47,613 nt of DNA from Clostridiales bacterium (GCA_022508375.1 JAFLVJ010000009.1:1-47613), one strand, 5' to 3'. Positions 33,001 through 39,847 are shown, counted from the first letter of the stretch. Made by a program: numbers and translations. Notes: generated by a model from the letters alone, not told the origin.

Positions 33001-33570
33001 CTATACACGCTCGCTGTTTTCGTAAAGCAGCGTCACCTTGTCGCCCTTTACGAAATATCCTTTCCCCGCAAGTTTAAACATGGGAACGTCCGTTTTCGAA
33101 TCGGAATAGTAGGTTGCTAACGGCTTATCCCCGTAAACAGACTTGTAATACGACACCTTTTCCTTTCCGTAAACGTGCTTTCCGTGAAGTCGCGCACGCG
33201 TATCCAGATTGGTAGCGATACATGCAACGCCCAAACGTCTGCACGCCTCCTCCACAATAAAGGACGGTGAGGCCGAAATCACAATGTCGTCGTCGCGACG
33301 GTTTTCGAGGTACCAGGGCTTGATGTGTTTCATGTTTTTGTCCCAAAACTTGACTACGTATTTTTCTACGTTGGGAACAAGCGCGATAAACCACTCCAGC
33401 ATGTGCAGATACTTATTAACGCTGATGATATGCAACGCTCGAAGTATCAAAGCCAGCACTATCACGGGAATCATAAAAATCAAGTACGGAAAGCGAAGCG
33501 TGCAGTAAAAAGAAAACCTGCGAGTGCTGTTTCCGTACAGTATCGTGTTGTCGAAGTCGTAACCGTTCAT
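33001..33570 (-). CDS. HAD-superfamily phosphatase with a hydrophobic segment
   Basis: A 189-aa HAD hydrolase. Motif I DFDNT (nucleophile Asp5, acid Asp7) is at the very N-terminus. Motif II is 'ISASPS', motif III probably Lys in 'GKEKVSYYK', and motif IV 'YYSDSKTDVPM'. Residues about 28-47 (FPYLIFMIPVIVLALILRAL) are hydrophobic enough to dip into or anchor at the membrane, seen in some HAD-IB phosphatases with lipid or phosphoserine-type substrates. The promoter leaves six bases between TACAAT and ATG, so the transcript should be leaderless. Confidence 0.85.
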   Translation of the reverse strand: MNGYDFDNTILYGNSTRRFSFYCTLRFPYLIFMIPVIVLALILRALHIISVNKYLHMLEWFIALVPNVEKYVVKFWDKNMKHIKPWYLENRRDDDIVISASPSFIVEEACRRLGVACIATNLDTRARLHGKHVYGKEKVSYYKSVYGDKPLATYYSDSKTDVPMFKLAGKGYFVKGDKVTLLYENSERV

Positions 33571-33576
33571 ACACGT

Positions 33577-33605
33577 ATTGTATCACAACTTCACCATGTT
33601 ATCAA
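33577..33605 (-). promoter_or_regulatory. Promoter placing +1 on the HAD start codon (leaderless gene)
   Basis: Minus strand TTGATA (33605-33600), 17-base spacer, TACAAT (33582-33577), six bases, ATG 33570. Same geometry as at 32090-32125. Confidence 0.7.
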
Positions 33606-33664
33606 GTTAATAGCGCCAACTGTATTTAATATAGTGTTTTTCCCATTTACCGCCATGCAATAAG

Positions 33665-33697
33665 AAAACGCAAGTCGAATATTCGACTTGCGTTTTT
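33665..33697 (-). terminator. Terminator of tRNA-Arg
   Basis: AAAACGCAAGTCGAAT is followed directly by its complement, then a T run ending at the tRNA 3' end. Confidence 0.85.
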
Positions 33698-33774
33698 TGG
33701 CGCGCCCTAAGGAGCTCGAATCCCTAACCTTTGGTTCCGTAGACCAACGCTCTATCCAATTGAGCTAAGGGCGC
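33698..33774 (-). tRNA. tRNA-Arg (anticodon ACG)
   Basis: A 77-base cloverleaf. Acceptor GCGCCCT/AGGGCGC, anticodon arm TTGGT-CTACGGA-ACCAA giving ACG (A34 expected to become inosine), T loop TTCGAGC, encoded CCA. Confidence 0.95.
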
Positions 33775-33806
33775 ACATTTAAATGTTAGTTGCAATTTGC
33801 TAACAC

Positions 33807-33835
33807 ATTATACAGCATACAAAATTAAAAGTCAA
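33807..33835 (-). promoter_or_regulatory. Promoter of tRNA-Arg
   Basis: TTGACT (33835-33830), 17-base spacer, TATAAT (33812-33807) on the minus strand. The -35 box lies within the 3' arm of the upstream terminator. Confidence 0.82.
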
Positions 33836-33865
33836 CAAAATTGATTGCGCAATTTGTTGACTTTT
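33827..33865 (-). terminator. Terminator of the flavin reductase gene, overlapping the tRNA-Arg -35
   Basis: AAAAGTCAACAAA pairs with TTTGTTGACTTTT, extended by TTG/CAA with a one-base bulge. The minus-strand descending arm TTGACTTTT doubles as the next promoter's -35. Confidence 0.7.
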
Positions 33866-33902
33866 TAGCATTTGGTCGTCACGCGGAATTTCAAGTGACT
33901 AA

Positions 33903-34460
33903 TTACTTTATTTTTTTGCCGTCGGAAAAGGCGTTGCCTACTTTTTCGCCCAATACACGGTAATCGTGTTGCGCCGAGTTGTAGGTAATAATGCCTGCCT
34001 TACCCAAGTCCACGTTGCCCTTGTCATCCAATACGCATTCGCACGCGGAAACGTTTACAATATTACCCACTATCATTCCGTCCTCGTTGACGTGATCAAG
34101 TTCACATTCGATTGCCAATGGGAAATCCGTCAAAAGCGGCGCGTCAACAAATTCGCTCCTTACCGTGTGAAGACCTGCCCTCGCCAACTTGTCGGGTACG
34201 TCGTTTGCGGAAACAATGCCCACGTAGTCCGCTTCTACAACGTGCTTGGCGTCAGCAAAGCTAACGGTAAAGGCTTTTTTGAGGAGGATGTTTTTGCTGG
34301 TTTTGTGGTCGTCGGATAAGCACAGCATTACCTGATTGGTATCGTACACTCCGCCCCAGGCAGCGTTCATGGCGTCGGGATTGCCCTTTTCGTCGTAGGT
34401 AGCAATGATAAGTACAGGACAGGGAAATACCCAAGTCTTTTTACCGAAGTTTTTTCTCAT
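33903..34460 (-). CDS. Flavin reductase-like FMN-binding protein (flavoredoxin type)
   Basis: A 185-aa split-barrel flavin-binding protein. The start 'KKTWVFPCPVLIIATYDEKG', then 'AMNAAWGGVYDTNQVMLCLS' and 'KNILLKKAFTVSFAD' are typical of the flavin_reductase family found in anaerobes. It likely binds FMN and transfers electrons or reduces small molecules; the partner is unknown. Monocistronic, with its own promoter (TTGATT, 17, TATAAT), a good ribosome site (aaggagacg) and a terminator. Confidence 0.88.
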   Translation of the reverse strand: MRKNFGKKTWVFPCPVLIIATYDEKGNPDAMNAAWGGVYDTNQVMLCLSDDHKTSKNILLKKAFTVSFADAKHVVEADYVGIVSANDVPDKLARAGLHTVRSEFVDAPLLTDFPLAIECELDHVNEDGMIVGNIVNVSACECVLDDKGNVDLGKAGIITYNSAQHDYRVLGEKVGNAFSDGKKIK

Positions 34461-34495
34461 AACACGTCTCCTTACTTTAAGTTTATCCTTGTACG

Positions 34496-34524
34496 ATTAT
34501 ACCACTGTATCCGCGTAAAATCAA
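34496..34524 (-). promoter_or_regulatory. Promoter of the flavin reductase gene
   Basis: Minus strand TTGATT (34524-34519), 17-base spacer, TATAAT (34501-34496) with TG extension. Confidence 0.78.
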
Positions 34525-34583
34525 TACAAAACGACGTAACCGTTATATTGACTGTACCCATACAAAACTGTTGTCATACCTTC

Positions 34584-34619
34584 AACAGCGCGAAACGTTT
34601 ATATCGTTTTGCGCTGTTA
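34584..34619. other. Stem-loop between divergent promoters
   Basis: AACAGCGC-G-AAACG / CGTTT-T-GCGCTGTT, a 13-14-pair stem without a T run, just upstream of the -35 at 34623. Possibly an insulator or operator; no gene lies here. Confidence 0.4.
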
Positions 34620-34622
34620 TAG

Positions 34623-34651
34623 TTGCACCTTAAATTAAATTGTGTTAAACT
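34623..34651 (+). promoter_or_regulatory. Promoter of the GreA-C-like gene
   Basis: TTGCAC (34623-34628), 17-base spacer, TAAACT (34646-34651) with TG extension. Confidence 0.65.
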
Positions 34652-34673
34652 GTGTGTAACCAAGGAGAAAAAC

Positions 34674-34913
34674 ATGAACAAACAAAACACTGTACAATGC
34701 GGATCGACGGTAGTTGTGCGTCGTGAATTTACCACCGAACAAAAAACCTATCATATATCGAGTTACACCGACTTGTCGCGCAACATTGTATCCGCGGAGC
34801 ACCCTATAGGCAAGGGATTGTTGAATCACGAAAAGGGCGACAAGGCGCTGATTGATGACCCCAAGCTATACTACTTCGTTGAAATATTGGATATCAAAAA
34901 CCCCACGGAATAG
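34674..34913 (+). CDS. Stand-alone GreA/GreB C-terminal-domain-like protein
   Basis: A 79-aa protein matching only the FKBP-like C-terminal half of transcript-cleavage factors: 'GSTVVVRREFTTEQKTYHIS' and 'AEHPIGKGLLNHEKGDKA'. The coiled-coil finger that carries the catalytic acids of GreA is absent, so it cannot stimulate RNA cleavage as GreA does. Small proteins of this form (Rnk-like) bind RNA polymerase and can compete with other secondary-channel factors, so an RNAP-binding role is likely. ATG 34674 is chosen for the aaggagaaa ribosome site. Confidence 0.75.
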   Translation: MNKQNTVQCGSTVVVRREFTTEQKTYHISSYTDLSRNIVSAEHPIGKGLLNHEKGDKALIDDPKLYYFVEILDIKNPTE

Positions 34914-34981
34914 TCGCCAACAAGTGACGTTTTTACTCAAGGCGAATATACTAACGGTAAATAATAAAAAGAGGTAACGCA

Positions 34982-35527
34982 ATGAAACAGGCAATACTTG
35001 TAGTAGATATGTTAAACGACTTCGTCACGGGCGCGCTGAAATGCGACCGCGGCTTGGCAATTGTCCCCAAAACAGCGCAGTTGCTCAACGGAGCGCGCAA
35101 AGCGGGAATTCCGGTAATTTTTTGCAATGACGCGCACATAAAGGGCGTTGACCATGAGCTTAAGCTGTGGGGCGATCACGCAATAGCGGGAACAAAGGGC
35201 GCCGAGGTTATCCCCGAACTTGGTCTGTGCGACAAGGATTACGTCGTGCCGAAACGCCGTTACAGCGGATTTTTCCACACAGATCTCGACTTGCTCCTAA
35301 AAGAGCTCGGCGTGGATACCGTAATCATGACGGGGCTGCATACCCACATGTGCGTGCGTCACACCTCTGCTGACGCCTACTGCCTGGGCTACGACGTCGT
35401 GGTGGCAAAGGACGCAACGGATTGCTTTACACAAGAGGACTACGACTACGGCATCAAGTATCTTGTAGAAACCTACGGGGCAGTTATTACCGACGTGGAC
35501 AGCTTAATCAAATCCTGGAAAGTATAG
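34982..35527 (+). CDS. Isochorismatase-like cysteine hydrolase (nicotinamidase type)
   Basis: A 181-aa alpha/beta hydrolase of the isochorismatase fold with the triad Asp9 ('VVDMLNDF'), Lys91 ('VVPKRRYSGFF') and Cys124 ('HTHMCVRHT'). 'FCNDAH' at about 47-52 and later acidic residues resemble the metal/substrate site of nicotinamidases. It probably deamidates nicotinamide or a related amide for NAD salvage, but substrate assignment by eye is weak. Ribosome site agaggtaac. The four-hairpin repeat copy B follows the stop within a base or two. Confidence 0.87.
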   Translation: MKQAILVVDMLNDFVTGALKCDRGLAIVPKTAQLLNGARKAGIPVIFCNDAHIKGVDHELKLWGDHAIAGTKGAEVIPELGLCDKDYVVPKRRYSGFFHTDLDLLLKELGVDTVIMTGLHTHMCVRHTSADAYCLGYDVVVAKDATDCFTQEDYDYGIKYLVETYGAVITDVDSLIKSWKV

Positions 35528-35694
35528 CCGACCAAACGCGCGTGGACGTTGCCACGCGGTCGGACTAACAAGGAAGGGCGTGACGCACGCCCTTATCTGA
35601 TTTGACTTTCGCTGGGGAGCCGCATACCCCAGCATCCCCCGCAAGGACGACAAGTTCGGTACACGCCCGTACTTGTCGGACATTAAACTGAAAG
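35528..35694 (+). repeat. Four-hairpin interspersed repeat, copy B
   Basis: Complete compact copy. Hairpin 1 CCGAC..CGCGTGG / CCACGCG-GTCGG; hairpin 2 AAGGGCGTG/CACGCCCTT; hairpin 3 GCTGGGG/CCCCAGC; hairpin 4 CGACAAGT.CGG / CCG.ACTTGTCG. Differences from copy A fall in loops and linkers, while stems are unchanged. It starts immediately after the nicotinamidase-like stop codon, in the same orientation, and is followed by a terminator. Confidence 0.85.
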
Positions 35695-35717
35695 CACTCC
35701 AAGCGAGAAAAAAAAGA

Positions 35718-35744
35718 CTTCCCTTTGTAAGGGGAGCCTTTTTT
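35718..35744. terminator. Terminator after repeat B
   Basis: CTTCCCTT-TGT-AAGGGGAG stem with T run on the plus strand and A run (T on minus) before it; bidirectional between convergent genes. Confidence 0.8.
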
Positions 35745-35763
35745 GTAACAATTAAATCTCAAA

Positions 35764-36240
35764 TTATCTATACTTGAACATCGGGGCTGTATGGTCGCGT
35801 TCGGCTGTATGCGCAACGAAATCCACCTCATAACGGTGATAACGCGTATATGTCTCCGCCTTAGTGATGGCGATTTCCACAATGCGCATGTCGGGATTGC
35901 TCTCGGTAACATAATCGTCGTAGTCCAGCGAGAACTGCCTTTTCAAATTTTTGCGTAAATCCTTGTTTTGCGGTTCACACGGATGTCCCAAAGATCTGGC
36001 AACGCCTTGCATGTTGTGAGAACCGTGACACAAGCCAACGTTTGCGCAAACAGCAATGTGGCGCATAAACGTGTTGGTTGTTTTGCTCAAAACATACATC
36101 TTGCCGTCGTGATAGTATGCATGAACGTCTCGCACTGCTACTTCGTCATTGGCGCACGACGCCAGACTCATTTCCACAATATGGCTGAAATTTTCTTCCA
36201 TTACTTCCAATGCTCTCGTATATACGCGTTCCGGTTCCAT
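35764..36240 (-). CDS. Pyridoxamine 5'-phosphate oxidase-like FMN-binding protein
   Basis: A 158-aa split-barrel protein of the PNPOx-like group. Segments 'EENFSHIVEMSLASC', 'VRDVHAYYHDGKMYVLSKTT' and 'FMRHIAVCANVGLC' fit the N-terminal barrel strands that bind FMN. The C-terminus (YTRYHRYEVDFVAHTAERDH) is not diagnostic. Usually annotated as a general flavin or heme-handling protein; no substrate is indicated. It has its own promoter (TTGACT, 17, TACAAT) and ribosome site aaggagact. Confidence 0.75.
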   Translation of the reverse strand: MEPERVYTRALEVMEENFSHIVEMSLASCANDEVAVRDVHAYYHDGKMYVLSKTTNTFMRHIAVCANVGLCHGSHNMQGVARSLGHPCEPQNKDLRKNLKRQFSLDYDDYVTESNPDMRIVEIAITKAETYTRYHRYEVDFVAHTAERDHTAPMFKYR

Positions 36241-36280
36241 ACAGTCTCCTTTTTATAATGTATTGTTAATCGCTACATAT

Positions 36281-36309
36281 ATTGTAGCATTGATAAAATG
36301 TCAAGTCAA
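36281..36309 (-). promoter_or_regulatory. Promoter of the PNPOx-like gene
   Basis: Minus strand TTGACT (36309-36304), 17-base spacer, TACAAT (36286-36281) with TG extension. Confidence 0.75.
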
Positions 36310-36369
36310 TACGCAATTTATAATTTTGAAATCATATCCTCCCTTGTTCCAAAAAACATCCACTATATA

Positions 36370-36406
36370 AGACAACTCCCCTTGATACAAACAAAGGGAG
36401 TTGTTC
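36370..36406. terminator. Possible terminator upstream of the PNPOx-like promoter
   Basis: ACAACTCCC/GGGAGTTGT stem, extended by CTT/AAG. No T run, so termination is uncertain. Between here and 36437 nothing else is seen. Confidence 0.35.
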
Positions 36407-36437
36407 AATATTGCATATAATAAATATTTTTCATAGT

Positions 36438-36562
36438 CTTGAGTGGTTGGAAGCGAGCAAGACAAGGCACCCGCGGATGAGACAACAGGAGCGTACTAGG
36501 CGTACGTGACTGAGTCGAAACGCAAGGGTAACGCAGTATTGCGAAGCTTATAACCGCTTAAG
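36438..36562. repeat. 125-base GTAC-hairpin element, copy 2
   Basis: Arms 36438-36454 and 36546-36562 pair at 16 of 17 positions (three wobbles). Central hairpin 36486-36512: CAG-GA-GCGTAC-TAGGC-GTACGT-GA-CTG. Length (125) and hairpin offset (48) equal copy 1. Relative to copy 1 the stem changes T-A to C-G and G-C to G-T, keeping pairing. The right arm contains the stop codon of the DUF1858-like gene. Confidence 0.8.
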
Positions 36563-36740
36563 CATTGAGCTGAGCGAGCATATCCTCTACATCCACTCCA
36601 TGAGCGGCAGCCGCTTCCTCAACTGTTTCCTGATGAGCCATGAGGCAGTGAATACAACCCATACCGTAACTTCCGAAAACTTGAGCGGACTCCGGCTTGA
36701 TTTGCAAAACTTCTACAATTTTCATATCCTTGGTTATCAT
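36558..36740 (-). CDS. DUF1858-like small redox-disulfide protein
   Basis: A 60-aa protein with the pattern 'MITKDMKIVEVLQIKPESA' then 'YGMGCIHCLMAHQETVEEAA', matching the hybrid-cluster-protein-associated disulfide domain (DUF1858). The C-x-x-C (GCIHC) is intact. Its role is unknown; the family often accompanies anaerobic redox enzymes. ATG 36740 is chosen for the strong aaaaaggagata site. A longer frame upstream crosses the promoter and is rejected. The stop codon sits inside the arm of the repeat at 36438-36562. Confidence 0.85.
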   Translation of the reverse strand: MITKDMKIVEVLQIKPESAQVFGSYGMGCIHCLMAHQETVEEAAAAHGVDVEDMLAQLNA

Positions 36741-36772
36741 GATAAAATATCTCCTTTTTTTAGTGCAGTAAT

Positions 36773-36801
36773 ATTTTACAATAGTATGAGCAAATTTGCA
36801 A
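36773..36801 (-). promoter_or_regulatory. Promoter of the DUF1858-like gene
   Basis: Minus strand TTGCAA (36801-36796), 17-base spacer, TAAAAT (36778-36773). Confidence 0.75.
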
Positions 36802-36921
36802 GCGTAAATTACAATACGCGCAAAAAGTAGCCTTGCCTTGTTCAATAAAAAAATTTGGCGCATACAATATATAGTAAAACTATAGCCACTCATGATTACA
36901 TTCACCAATAAGGAGTAAAAT

Positions 36922-37569
36922 ATGTACAAGATAAGCGAGCTAGTTGGAAAGAACCTGATAGACGTCAATTCGGCGCAGGACTGTGGGCAAATAAAAGACT
37001 TCGTTTACGACAAGGTTACGGGAGTAGGGGCGTTTGCTACCGATACGGGTAGGTACGGCGCGGACAAAATATTTTCCGTCAAGGACGCCGTAAGCGTAGT
37101 CGCGGCAAAAAAAATTGACGCGGGCGAAACATTTGTCGGAAAAGTCGCCTACGACACCACGGGCAAATATCTTGGCAAAATATACGAAGTGGAATTCGGC
37201 AATACGCTCAAGCCCGCCAAAATCACGCTGCTTGACGGCGCGCAGTACGGCAGGGGCAAAATATACGCCGTCAAAGACGTTGCATTGATTAGGGCAAAAA
37301 CTCCCATAAGCAAAAAACGCAACGCGCCCACTACCGCGTCGGCGCAAAGCGTTACCGAACATACAATGAAATCAAGCACAAAAACGCACTGGATGCAAAA
37401 CCGCAAGTATGGCGATTTTTCCTTCCTTTTAGGCAAGTTTACCGACAAAAACATCACCAATTTCCAAGGCGAGGTAATGATAAAAAACGGAGAAAAAGTA
37501 ACGCCTGAAGTTTTGCGACAGGCAAAGATTAGCGGTAAGCTTATAGAACTGTGTTTGCACACCAATTAA
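36922..37569 (+). CDS. PRC-barrel-like domain protein
   Basis: A 215-aa protein whose first 125 residues look like two PRC-barrel-type units: 'MYKISELVGKNLIDVNSAQD' and 'AGETFVGKVAYDTTGKYLGKI', each a short beta barrel of the kind found in RimM and sporulation proteins such as YlmC/YmxH. A basic linker follows ('SKKRNAPTTASAQ'), then a C-terminal segment of about 60 residues ending 'VTPEVLRQAKISGKLIELCL'. Function unknown, possibly RNA or protein docking. Ribosome site aaggagtaa. Confidence 0.68.
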   Translation: MYKISELVGKNLIDVNSAQDCGQIKDFVYDKVTGVGAFATDTGRYGADKIFSVKDAVSVVAAKKIDAGETFVGKVAYDTTGKYLGKIYEVEFGNTLKPAKITLLDGAQYGRGKIYAVKDVALIRAKTPISKKRNAPTTASAQSVTEHTMKSSTKTHWMQNRKYGDFSFLLGKFTDKNITNFQGEVMIKNGEKVTPEVLRQAKISGKLIELCLHTN

Positions 37570-37570
37570 A

Positions 37571-37600
37571 AACGGCTCGCTTATATTGCGAGCCGTTTGT
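37571..37600. terminator. Bidirectional terminator
   Basis: AACGGCTCGC/GCGAGCCGTT around a 7-base loop between the convergent PRC-barrel and membrane-protein genes; five T on the minus strand. Confidence 0.85.
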
Positions 37601-37604
37601 GTAT

Positions 37605-38099
37605 TTATTTCTTTTTGTTAGTCGCTTTGGCTTTATTTGTCGTTTTGCTATTTTGTGATTTGCTATTTGGTGATTTGATTTTGCCCAAGATCTTCTTGAC
37701 CAAATCAATAGGCGGGAAAAGCACAACAAGCAGACCGACAATTATTTCCACGTAAAAGGGGATAGGTTTTATCTGCTGGGGTTTATATCTGGAACCGAAA
37801 CCGCCGACAATGTCAAATGCCTCAAGGTCGGACTGATTTGCGTCCAACAGGTAAGCGTCGGTATCCGTTTCGATAAATATGCGGTAAATGTTCGAATCGG
37901 ACTTGGACTTGACAATCTTGTCGTAGTATTTGACAGAGCGGACGTTTTTAAGTGTCTGCAACGATTCCAAGACGTTATTTCCGTCCACGTGGTGCCTACT
38001 TATCCCGTGCTTGAAGGTGATAATCTTGTAATTGAACAATGCAAACAAAACAATTGCAACAACCAAAACAACCTTGATTACAACCCTTGCTATTCGCAT
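37605..38099 (-). CDS. Small two-helix membrane protein
   Basis: A 164-aa unrecognised protein. An N-terminal helix (VVIKVVLVVAIVLFALF, about 5-23) and a second near the C-terminus (VEIIVGLLVVLFPPIDLV, about 125-142) flank a soluble 100-residue domain. The tail after the second helix is rich in Lys, Asn, Ser and Thr. ATG 38099 follows a consensus aaaggaggcaat site. It lies 57 bases behind tRNA-Ser with only a stem-loop between them and no clear promoter, so it may be co-transcribed with the tRNA. No function proposed. Confidence 0.6.
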   Translation of the reverse strand: MRIARVVIKVVLVVAIVLFALFNYKIITFKHGISRHHVDGNNVLESLQTLKNVRSVKYYDKIVKSKSDSNIYRIFIETDTDAYLLDANQSDLEAFDIVGGFGSRYKPQQIKPIPFYVEIIVGLLVVLFPPIDLVKKILGKIKSPNSKSQNSKTTNKAKATNKKK

Positions 38100-38117
38100 A
38101 TTGCCTCCTTTATTGAC

Positions 38118-38152
38118 TATACCCAACCAAACCTACGGTTCGGTTGGGTATA
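38118..38152 (-). terminator. Stem-loop directly after tRNA-Ser
   Basis: TATACCCAACC-A-AACC / GGTT-C-GGTTGGGTATA, a 15-pair stem with one mismatch. It has no T run, so it may mark the 3' trailer or partially terminate before the membrane-protein gene. Confidence 0.45.
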
Positions 38153-38155
38153 AAT

Positions 38156-38244
38156 TGGCGGAGAGAACAGGATTTGAACCTGCGGAGGCTGTTAACCTCG
38201 CACGCTTTCCAAGCGTGTGCCTTAAACCGCTCGACCATCTCTCC
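38156..38244 (-). tRNA. tRNA-Ser (anticodon GGA)
   Basis: 89 bases with the long variable arm typical of tRNA-Ser. Acceptor GGAGAGA/TCTCTCC, anticodon arm ACGCT-TGGAAAG-CGT giving GGA, T loop TTCAAAT, encoded GCCA end. Confidence 0.95.
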
Positions 38245-38283
38245 AAACGTGTTGCGAGTTGCGCTTATTCAGTGCGCTTATTT

Positions 38284-38312
38284 AGAATAACAAAATTTTA
38301 CAAAATAGTCAA
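38284..38312 (-). promoter_or_regulatory. Promoter of tRNA-Ser
   Basis: Minus strand TTGACT (38312-38307), 17-base spacer, TATTCT (38289-38284). Confidence 0.72.
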
Positions 38313-38359
38313 TTGTTATTTGTAAAAATAGTTAATTTGTTGTTACTTTTGCTTTTCTA

Positions 38360-38388
38360 TTGCAATTTGCAACAGAATATGATAAAAT
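38360..38388 (+). promoter_or_regulatory. Promoter of the 166-aa hypothetical gene
   Basis: TTGCAA (38360-38365), 17-base spacer, TAAAAT (38383-38388). Confidence 0.72.
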
Positions 38389-38414
38389 ATATCTATTACA
38401 GTGGGGAGTTAGCT

Positions 38415-38915
38415 ATGAGTAAAGAAAATATCTACCAACTAGTGGAAAAAAATTACAGTCCCGAAAAGGAAGTTCGCAAGATTCACGATATCTTGACGCA
38501 GGAAATATTCTTCAATCATACGGCAACGGACGACCAGGGACACAAGGCTGTTACCACTTTCCGCTTTTTCGACTTTGCAGACAAGGTGCTGTTTCCCTTT
38601 ATTCAGGACAAGGGCACTTGCTTGGGACTGGCGGAATTTATGGCGCGCGCCGACGCGATATTGGAATTCGGCGATTGCAGCAATCTTTCCACTTACAGAA
38701 TAACCAACTACCTTGAAATTGTGGAAAATTTACTCAATCTTTACTTCTACCACAAGCGCACTATCGAAAGGAAAATGGGCTACGACATTTATTACACACC
38801 CTACAACAAGGTAGTCTTCCTCATGACGGAACTCGAAAAATACTTGAAACTTACCAAGTCGGTCAAAAAAGACAAGGTCTTGTTGCAAAAATTAGATATC
38901 AAGATAAGAAAATAA
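38415..38915 (+). CDS. Hypothetical cytosolic protein, 166 aa
   Basis: Not recognised. The protein is helical and charged, with no signal peptide or membrane segment; cysteines at 'GTCLGLAEF' and 'GDCSNLSTY'. ATG 38415 is chosen because it follows a ggggag site and the promoter at 38360-38388. The frame upstream reads through hydrophobic non-coding sequence and is rejected. It is a monocistronic unit with its own terminator. No neighbour hints at its role. Confidence 0.6.
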   Translation: MSKENIYQLVEKNYSPEKEVRKIHDILTQEIFFNHTATDDQGHKAVTTFRFFDFADKVLFPFIQDKGTCLGLAEFMARADAILEFGDCSNLSTYRITNYLEIVENLLNLYFYHKRTIERKMGYDIYYTPYNKVVFLMTELEKYLKLTKSVKKDKVLLQKLDIKIRK

Positions 38916-38936
38916 ACCCTAGACCGATATAATTTA

Positions 38937-38968
38937 ACGGCTCCCTTACACAAGGGAGCTGTTTTTTA
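38937..38968 (+). terminator. Terminator of the 166-aa gene
   Basis: AACG-GCTCCCTT-acac-AAGGGAGC-TGTT then six T. The stem resembles part of the small hairpin repeat at 31152-31208. Confidence 0.82.
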
Positions 38969-38976
38969 ATTATATA

Positions 38977-39627
38977 CTAATCCTTAAACCGTTGTAAGAC
39001 CACCACTTGGGTTGTTTCGTTAGTCGGAGCGTCGTATAGCGTTAGCGTGTCGGAGGAACTTATTTGTACAACGTCGGGAGCGAACAGCGACAGGAACTTA
39101 TCTACGCCGTCCACATCGAAGCTGTGTTCGTCCGTCTTGTAGTGCATGGGAACGACCAACTTGGGGTGAACATTGTCAACGTACCACTTCGCGCCGATAG
39201 CGTCCACGGTAAATGTACCGCCTACGGGCAACAGCAAAACATCGCAGTTGTTGATTTTGTCCACTACGTTGTCATCCAGACAACCGATATCACCCATGTG
39301 AACCACCTTCAATCCGTCAACAAGGAAGGTGAAAACCAGGTTTTTGCCACGCTTACTACCCTTTACATCATCGTGGAACGTTTCGATACTTTCTACCGCT
39401 ATATCGTCCGCAGCGCAACTGATTTGCACGTCCAACTCGGCAGGACTGCCTATTATCGAGTCCATACAGTCGTGATCGCCATGATGATGTGATATGGTTA
39501 CGACGTCACACCTGACGCGCGCCATGTCGAACCCCACCCAGTCGCTTTTGTACGGGTCGCACACCACGGTTGTACCCATTTCGCTAATTATTCGAAAGCT
39601 TGCGTGCCCAAGATACTGTAATTTCAT
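38977..39627 (-). CDS. Metallo-beta-lactamase-fold metal-dependent hydrolase (UlaG/UPF0173-like)
   Basis: A 216-aa metallo-beta-lactamase-fold hydrolase. The metal motif HHHGDH lies at 47-52 (H47, H49, D51, H52). Other ligand regions are 'VHMGDIG' and 'VVPMHYKTDEHSFDVD'. The start 'MKLQYLGHASFRI' is characteristic of the UPF0173/UlaG-like group, which hydrolyses lactones or related esters. The exact substrate is unknown. ATG 39627 follows gggggat. An in-frame extension upstream crosses the promoter (TTGATA, 17, TATTAT) and is rejected. Confidence 0.85.
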   Translation of the reverse strand: MKLQYLGHASFRIISEMGTTVVCDPYKSDWVGFDMARVRCDVVTISHHHGDHDCMDSIIGSPAELDVQISCAADDIAVESIETFHDDVKGSKRGKNLVFTFLVDGLKVVHMGDIGCLDDNVVDKINNCDVLLLPVGGTFTVDAIGAKWYVDNVHPKLVVPMHYKTDEHSFDVDGVDKFLSLFAPDVVQISSSDTLTLYDAPTNETTQVVVLQRFKD

Positions 39628-39660
39628 CGTTGATATCCCCCAAGTGTAGCAATTACATAT

Positions 39661-39689
39661 ATAATACCACAAAATACCTTGAATATCAA
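39661..39689 (-). promoter_or_regulatory. Promoter of the metal-dependent hydrolase gene
   Basis: Minus strand TTGATA (39689-39684), 17-base spacer, TATTAT (39666-39661) with TG extension. Confidence 0.68.
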
Positions 39690-39803
39690 TCTTTACGCAA
39701 GTTTTACAAATTTTAGTATTTCGACATGTTTTTCGTTTTTTTGCGCCCATGTTGTGATTTTCGATAAAAATCCCGCTAAAATTTAGGCAAAGTGCAAAAA
39801 AGG

Positions 39804-39832
39804 TGGATTTTTTTCCCAATGTTTGGTATAAT
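39804..39832 (+). promoter_or_regulatory. Extended -10 promoter of the dehydrogenase-like gene
   Basis: TGG-TATAAT (39827-39832) with a weak -35 (TGGATT, 39804-39809); start near 39839. Confidence 0.65.
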
Positions 39833-39847
39833 AGGAGCGTGTATTAC

